From: Gemmiger formicilis
GTDB taxonomy: Bacteria; Bacillota; Clostridia; Oscillospirales; Ruminococcaceae
Length of the DNA stretch: 54,779 bases
Assembly: GCF_016901605.1 (NCBI RefSeq)
Contig: NZ_JACJKP010000001.1
Span: 1 to 54,779, forward strand
Direction: 5' to 3'
Both the position numbers and the translations under genes were made by a program. This document shows positions 52,000 to 54,779 of this stretch, piece after piece. Position 1 is the first letter of the stretch; each line of letters begins with the position of its first letter. The notes under the pieces were generated by a model. The model had not been told where the DNA came from. It worked only from the letters and a program-made list of their open reading frames with translations, and ran no database searches.

Positions 52000-53016
52000 A
52001 TGATTATTTCCACCAAAAAGGGTACGCCGCAAGCTGAACTGGACCGTATTATTGACAGCTTCGAAAAGCAGGGGCTGTCGGTCACACTGATCCGCGGTAC
52101 CGATTATAACGTCTTCGGTCTGGTGGGCGATACCACCAAAATCGCCGAAAAAGACGTGCTGGCCAACCCCTGGGTCGAAAACGTGACCCGTGTTTCGGCT
52201 CCCTACAAGCGCGCCAACCGTCTGTTCCACCCCGAGGACACCGTTGTGGATGTCAACGGCACCAAAATCGGCGGTCACGCCCCCATTGCGGTCATGGCCG
52301 GTCCCTGCAGTGTGGAAGGCGAAGATCATATGATCAAGATGGCCAAACTGGTCAAGGAAGGCGGCGCCAACTTCATCCGCGGCGGTGCCTACAAGCCCCG
52401 TACCAGCCCCTACTCTTTCCAGGGTCTGGGTACCGAGGGTATCCTGGACCTGGTCAAAGCCCGTGAGATCACCGGTCTGCCCATCGTCAGCGAACTGATG
52501 GACGAAGCCCACATTGACGAATTTGAAGAATACGTGGACGTGGTGCAGATCGGTGCCCGCAACATGCAGAACTTCCAGCTGCTCAAGGCCGTTGGCAAGA
52601 TGCATAAGCCGGTACTGCTCAAGCGCGGCCTGGCCAACACCATCGAAGAGTGGATCATGTCCGCCGAATACATCATGGCCGGCGGCAACGAGAACGTTAT
52701 CCTCTGCGAACGCGGCATCCGTACCTTTGAACGTGCCACCCGCAACACGCTGGATCTTTCGGCGGTGCCCGTGGTGAAGGAAAAGACCCACCTGCCCATT
52801 ATCGTAGACCCCAGCCACGCCACCGGTGATTACAAATATGTGGAAAGCATGGCCATTGCCGCCGTGGCTGCCGGTGCCGACGGTCTGGAGATCGAAGTAC
52901 ACGATAATCCGCAGTGCGCCTGGAGCGACGGCGCCCAGTGCCTGAAACCCGATAAATTTGCCGAGACCATTGCCATGTGCCGCAAGGTAGCCGCTGCCAT
53001 CGGCCGGGAGATGTAA
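52000..53016 (+). CDS. aroF: DAHP synthase, type I-beta with N-terminal regulatory domain
   Basis: 338 residues. Residues 1-70 form the ferredoxin-like regulatory domain of Thermotoga-type enzymes (MIISTKKGTPQAELDRII); the barrel has VMAGPCSVEG, FIRGGAYKPRTSPYSFQG, LLKRGLANTIEEW and PIIVDPSHATG. It joins PEP and erythrose 4-phosphate, the first shikimate step, and is likely feedback-inhibited by tyrosine or phenylalanine through the small domain. AAAGAGG precedes the ATG, 39 nt after aroEK. Confidence 0.95.
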   Translation: MIISTKKGTPQAELDRIIDSFEKQGLSVTLIRGTDYNVFGLVGDTTKIAEKDVLANPWVENVTRVSAPYKRANRLFHPEDTVVDVNGTKIGGHAPIAVMAGPCSVEGEDHMIKMAKLVKEGGANFIRGGAYKPRTSPYSFQGLGTEGILDLVKAREITGLPIVSELMDEAHIDEFEEYVDVVQIGARNMQNFQLLKAVGKMHKPVLLKRGLANTIEEWIMSAEYIMAGGNENVILCERGIRTFERATRNTLDLSAVPVVKEKTHLPIIVDPSHATGDYKYVESMAIAAVAAGADGLEIEVHDNPQCAWSDGAQCLKPDKFAETIAMCRKVAAAIGREM

Positions 53017-53018
53017 GC

Positions 53019-54302
53019 GTGGACGCGCGTCTGCATGTCAGCCGTTTGAGTGGCTCGGCCCCGGTGCCGCCCAGCAAAAGCGCGGCTCATCGCGCAGTCT
53101 TGTGTGCAGCGCTGGCCGACGGCGTCAGCCATATTACCAATATTGAGTACAGCCAGGACATCCGCGCCACTTTGGGGGCGGCGGCCCAGCTGGGCGCCAA
53201 AATTCAGGAAGAACCCAACGCTGTCACCATCACCGGGCGAGGCAATGCCAATGGTTTTGTGACAGTGACCCGGCCCGTGTTCTGCAACGAAAGCGGCTCC
53301 ACCCTGCGGTTCATGATCCCGCTGTTCAGCCTGACGGCCCAGAAAGTCCGCTTTACCGGTGCGGGACGGTTGTTCGACCGTCCCCAGGCCGTATACCAGA
53401 TGCTGTTCGACCGGCAGGGCCTGCGCTTTGAGCAGTCTGGCGACGGCATCAGCATTTTTGGTCGGCTGCGCCCGGGCGGCTTTACACTGCCGGGGGATGT
53501 ATCCAGCCAGTTTATCAGCGGTTTGCTGTTTGCTGCACCGCTGATGGAGTCCGAGAGCACCATCGAGGTACTCCCCCCTTATGAAAGCCGTTCCTATGTG
53601 GACCTGACGGTGGCAGCCATGCAGCAATTTGGCATAAAGGTCACCGCCCGCGCCCGCAAAAACGGCAGCGTGATCTACCGCATTGCCGCCCCTCAGCGCT
53701 ATACCGCCTGCGATTTTGCGGTGGAAGGAGATTACAGCCAGGCGGCGTTCCTGGCGGTGCTGGGATGTGTGATCGGCGGCATCACCGTTACCGGACTGAA
53801 TCCCGACAGCCAACAGGGCGATAAGGTCATTCTGGAAATTCTGCAGCGTTGCGGCGGCAAGTTCAAAGCCGTGGACGGCGGATACCGTTTTTCCCGCAGT
53901 TTGCTGCGCGCCACCGAGATCGATCTGGCCGATTGCCCCGACTTGGGACCGGTCCTGTTTACGCTGGGCTGTTTCTGCAGCGGCGAAACCATCATCCGCA
54001 ATGCCGGGCGTCTGCGCCTGAAAGAATCGGACCGCATTGAAGCCATGCAGTCCGAACTGAAAAAGATGGGTGCCCGCATTGAGGTGGAAGGCGACGAAGT
54101 GCATATTACCGGTGTGGCGCTGCATGCTCCCAACGGAACGCTTTTTGGCCACAACGACCACCGTATTGTGATGGCTCTTGCTGTGGCAGCTGCGGCATCC
54201 GGTCTGCCGGCGTTGATTTCCGGTGCGGAAGCCGTCAACAAAAGCTGGCCCGCTTTCTGGGATACCCTGCGCGGACTGGGCGCCAAAGTGGAATTTGACT
54301 AA
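53019..54302 (+). CDS. aroA: EPSP synthase
   Basis: 427 residues. PVPPSKSAAHRAVL, NESGSTLRFM, DVSSQFISG, DYSQAAF, LRLKESDRIEAM and HNDHRIVMALAVAA are the phosphate- and PEP-binding segments in order. It adds PEP to shikimate 3-phosphate. The start is GTG at 53019, only 2 nt after the aroF stop, with GGGAG 8 nt before it inside aroF; earlier in-frame starts lie within aroF. Slightly shortened N-terminus compared with E. coli. Confidence 0.94.
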   Translation: MDARLHVSRLSGSAPVPPSKSAAHRAVLCAALADGVSHITNIEYSQDIRATLGAAAQLGAKIQEEPNAVTITGRGNANGFVTVTRPVFCNESGSTLRFMIPLFSLTAQKVRFTGAGRLFDRPQAVYQMLFDRQGLRFEQSGDGISIFGRLRPGGFTLPGDVSSQFISGLLFAAPLMESESTIEVLPPYESRSYVDLTVAAMQQFGIKVTARARKNGSVIYRIAAPQRYTACDFAVEGDYSQAAFLAVLGCVIGGITVTGLNPDSQQGDKVILEILQRCGGKFKAVDGGYRFSRSLLRATEIDLADCPDLGPVLFTLGCFCSGETIIRNAGRLRLKESDRIEAMQSELKKMGARIEVEGDEVHITGVALHAPNGTLFGHNDHRIVMALAVAAAASGLPALISGAEAVNKSWPAFWDTLRGLGAKVEFD

Positions 54303-54320
54303 AGTTGGGGCGTGAATGGA

Positions 54321-54760
54321 ATGTTAGACAAAAGCAAAACCTATCTCATCGTGGGCCTTGGCCTGCTGGGCGGCAAATATGCACAGGTGCTGAGCCAGAA
54401 AGGCTATCATGTTACCGGCATTACCCACAGCCGTTCCACCATCGAGTATGCACTGACTCATGGGTATATTCAGGCCGGCAAAACGGAAGATTTCGCAGAT
54501 CTGGTCACCGGTGCCGACTGTGTGATTTTTGGATTGTACCCCACCGTACTGCTGGACTGGGTGCGGGAATATGGCTCGCTGCTGCGGCCCGGCACACTGG
54601 TGACCGATGTTTCCGGTGTAAAACGCGGTGTGGTGGAACCCATTCAGGAGATGCTGCCTGAAGGAGTGGAGTTCATTGCCAGCCACCCCATGGCCGGGCG
54701 TGAAACCAGCGGAATTTCCCACAGCGCCGAGGTGGATTTTGCCCCCGCCAACTTCATCAT
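54321..54760 (+). CDS. tyrA: Prephenate dehydrogenase, 3' end missing
   Basis: The frame from ATG 54321 is open to the end of genuine sequence and encodes 146 residues. YLIVGLGLLGGKYAQ is the NAD-binding Rossmann loop, followed by VTDVSGVKRGVV and FIASHPMAGRETSG, the prephenate dehydrogenase active-site segment with its histidine. It converts prephenate to 4-hydroxyphenylpyruvate for tyrosine. An in-frame GTG at 54312 is an alternative start. The gene is cut where the adapter sequence begins, not by a natural stop. Confidence 0.9.
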
Positions 54761-54779
54761 CTGTCTCTTATACACATCT
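54761..54779. other. Nextera transposon mosaic-end adapter (artefact)
   Basis: CTGTCTCTTATACACATCT is exactly the reverse complement of the 19-base Tn5/Nextera mosaic end. It sits flush at the contig end and breaks tyrA in mid-domain, so it is untrimmed library adapter, not chromosome. Confidence 0.97.

Noticed and set aside
54305-54661. A 118-codon plus-strand frame at the right end.
   Set aside because: It overlaps tyrA in a different frame; tyrA has clear family motifs, and its lack of a stop is explained by the contig end.
1-54779. CRISPR arrays, insertion sequences, prophage or integrative elements.
   Set aside because: No short regularly spaced repeats, transposase or integrase genes or attachment-site duplications were seen. 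The only tRNA has no integrase next to it.

Overview
The window reads as one chromosomal contig end from a GC-rich Firmicute, most likely a gut Oscillospiraceae relative of Faecalibacterium, Gemmiger or Subdoligranulum. This is an inference from gene content and base composition (GC in the high fifties by eye), not a database match. Supporting signs are strong AAGGAGG-type ribosome binding sites, sigma-A promoters almost always with 17-nt spacers, the paired GGGtGRT and IscU-like genes, an Rnf-type membrane module, DUF1015, DUF1846 and DUF4349 proteins, and an AroE-AroK fusion. I see no mobile element, prophage, CRISPR array or rRNA.

Layout. 1-37: start of a gene leaving the left edge. 330-3678: a large peptidoglycan-binding protein with a SpoIID-like domain and an M15 carboxypeptidase partner. 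3728-8029: nitroreductase, cytoplasmic GH13 enzyme and CstA-type transporter. 8060-10734: polar amino-acid ABC transporter whose binding-protein gene carries an in-frame TAG. 10779-12055: two divergent genes of unknown function. 12105-18423 (minus): operon rpe-rnfD-rnfE-rnfA-DUF1015-disordered protein-rlmA. 18596-26841 (minus): exopolysaccharide operon (phosphoglycosyl transferase, two GT4, large membrane protein, GT2, glf). 26956-29840 (minus): WYL regulator, then the IscU-like/GGGtGRT operon. 29974-32876 (minus): O-antigen-ligase-like protein and MFS transporter. 32990-35353: HisRS-like gene and a DUF4349 lipoprotein. 35428-39335 (minus): beta-glucoside PTS, 6-phospho-beta-glucosidase and RpiR regulator. 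39414-41201 (minus): aspS. 41380-41455: tRNA-Lys. 41669-43159: DUF1846. 43273-45443 (minus): nnrD-ybaK-SCP2-vanZ. 45536-47233: sirtuin and HAD hydrolase. 47340-54760: aromatic amino-acid operon pheA-aroB-aroC-aroEK-aroF-aroA-tyrA, cut by the contig end.

The physiology suggested is that of an anaerobic fermenter. It imports beta-glucosides by PTS, takes up amino acids and peptides or pyruvate, makes a surface polysaccharide containing galactofuranose, may couple ferredoxin/NAD redox to an ion gradient through Rnf parts, and makes its own aromatic amino acids.

Most notable points: the in-frame TAG in the binding-protein gene; the absence of TAG as a stop in all 47 complete protein genes; an Rnf D-E-A cluster with no C, G or B and a long disordered extension on RnfE; the GGGtGRT/IscU-like operon with paired repeats around its promoter; and a 19-base Nextera transposon-end adapter at the right edge (54761-54779), which is not genomic DNA.
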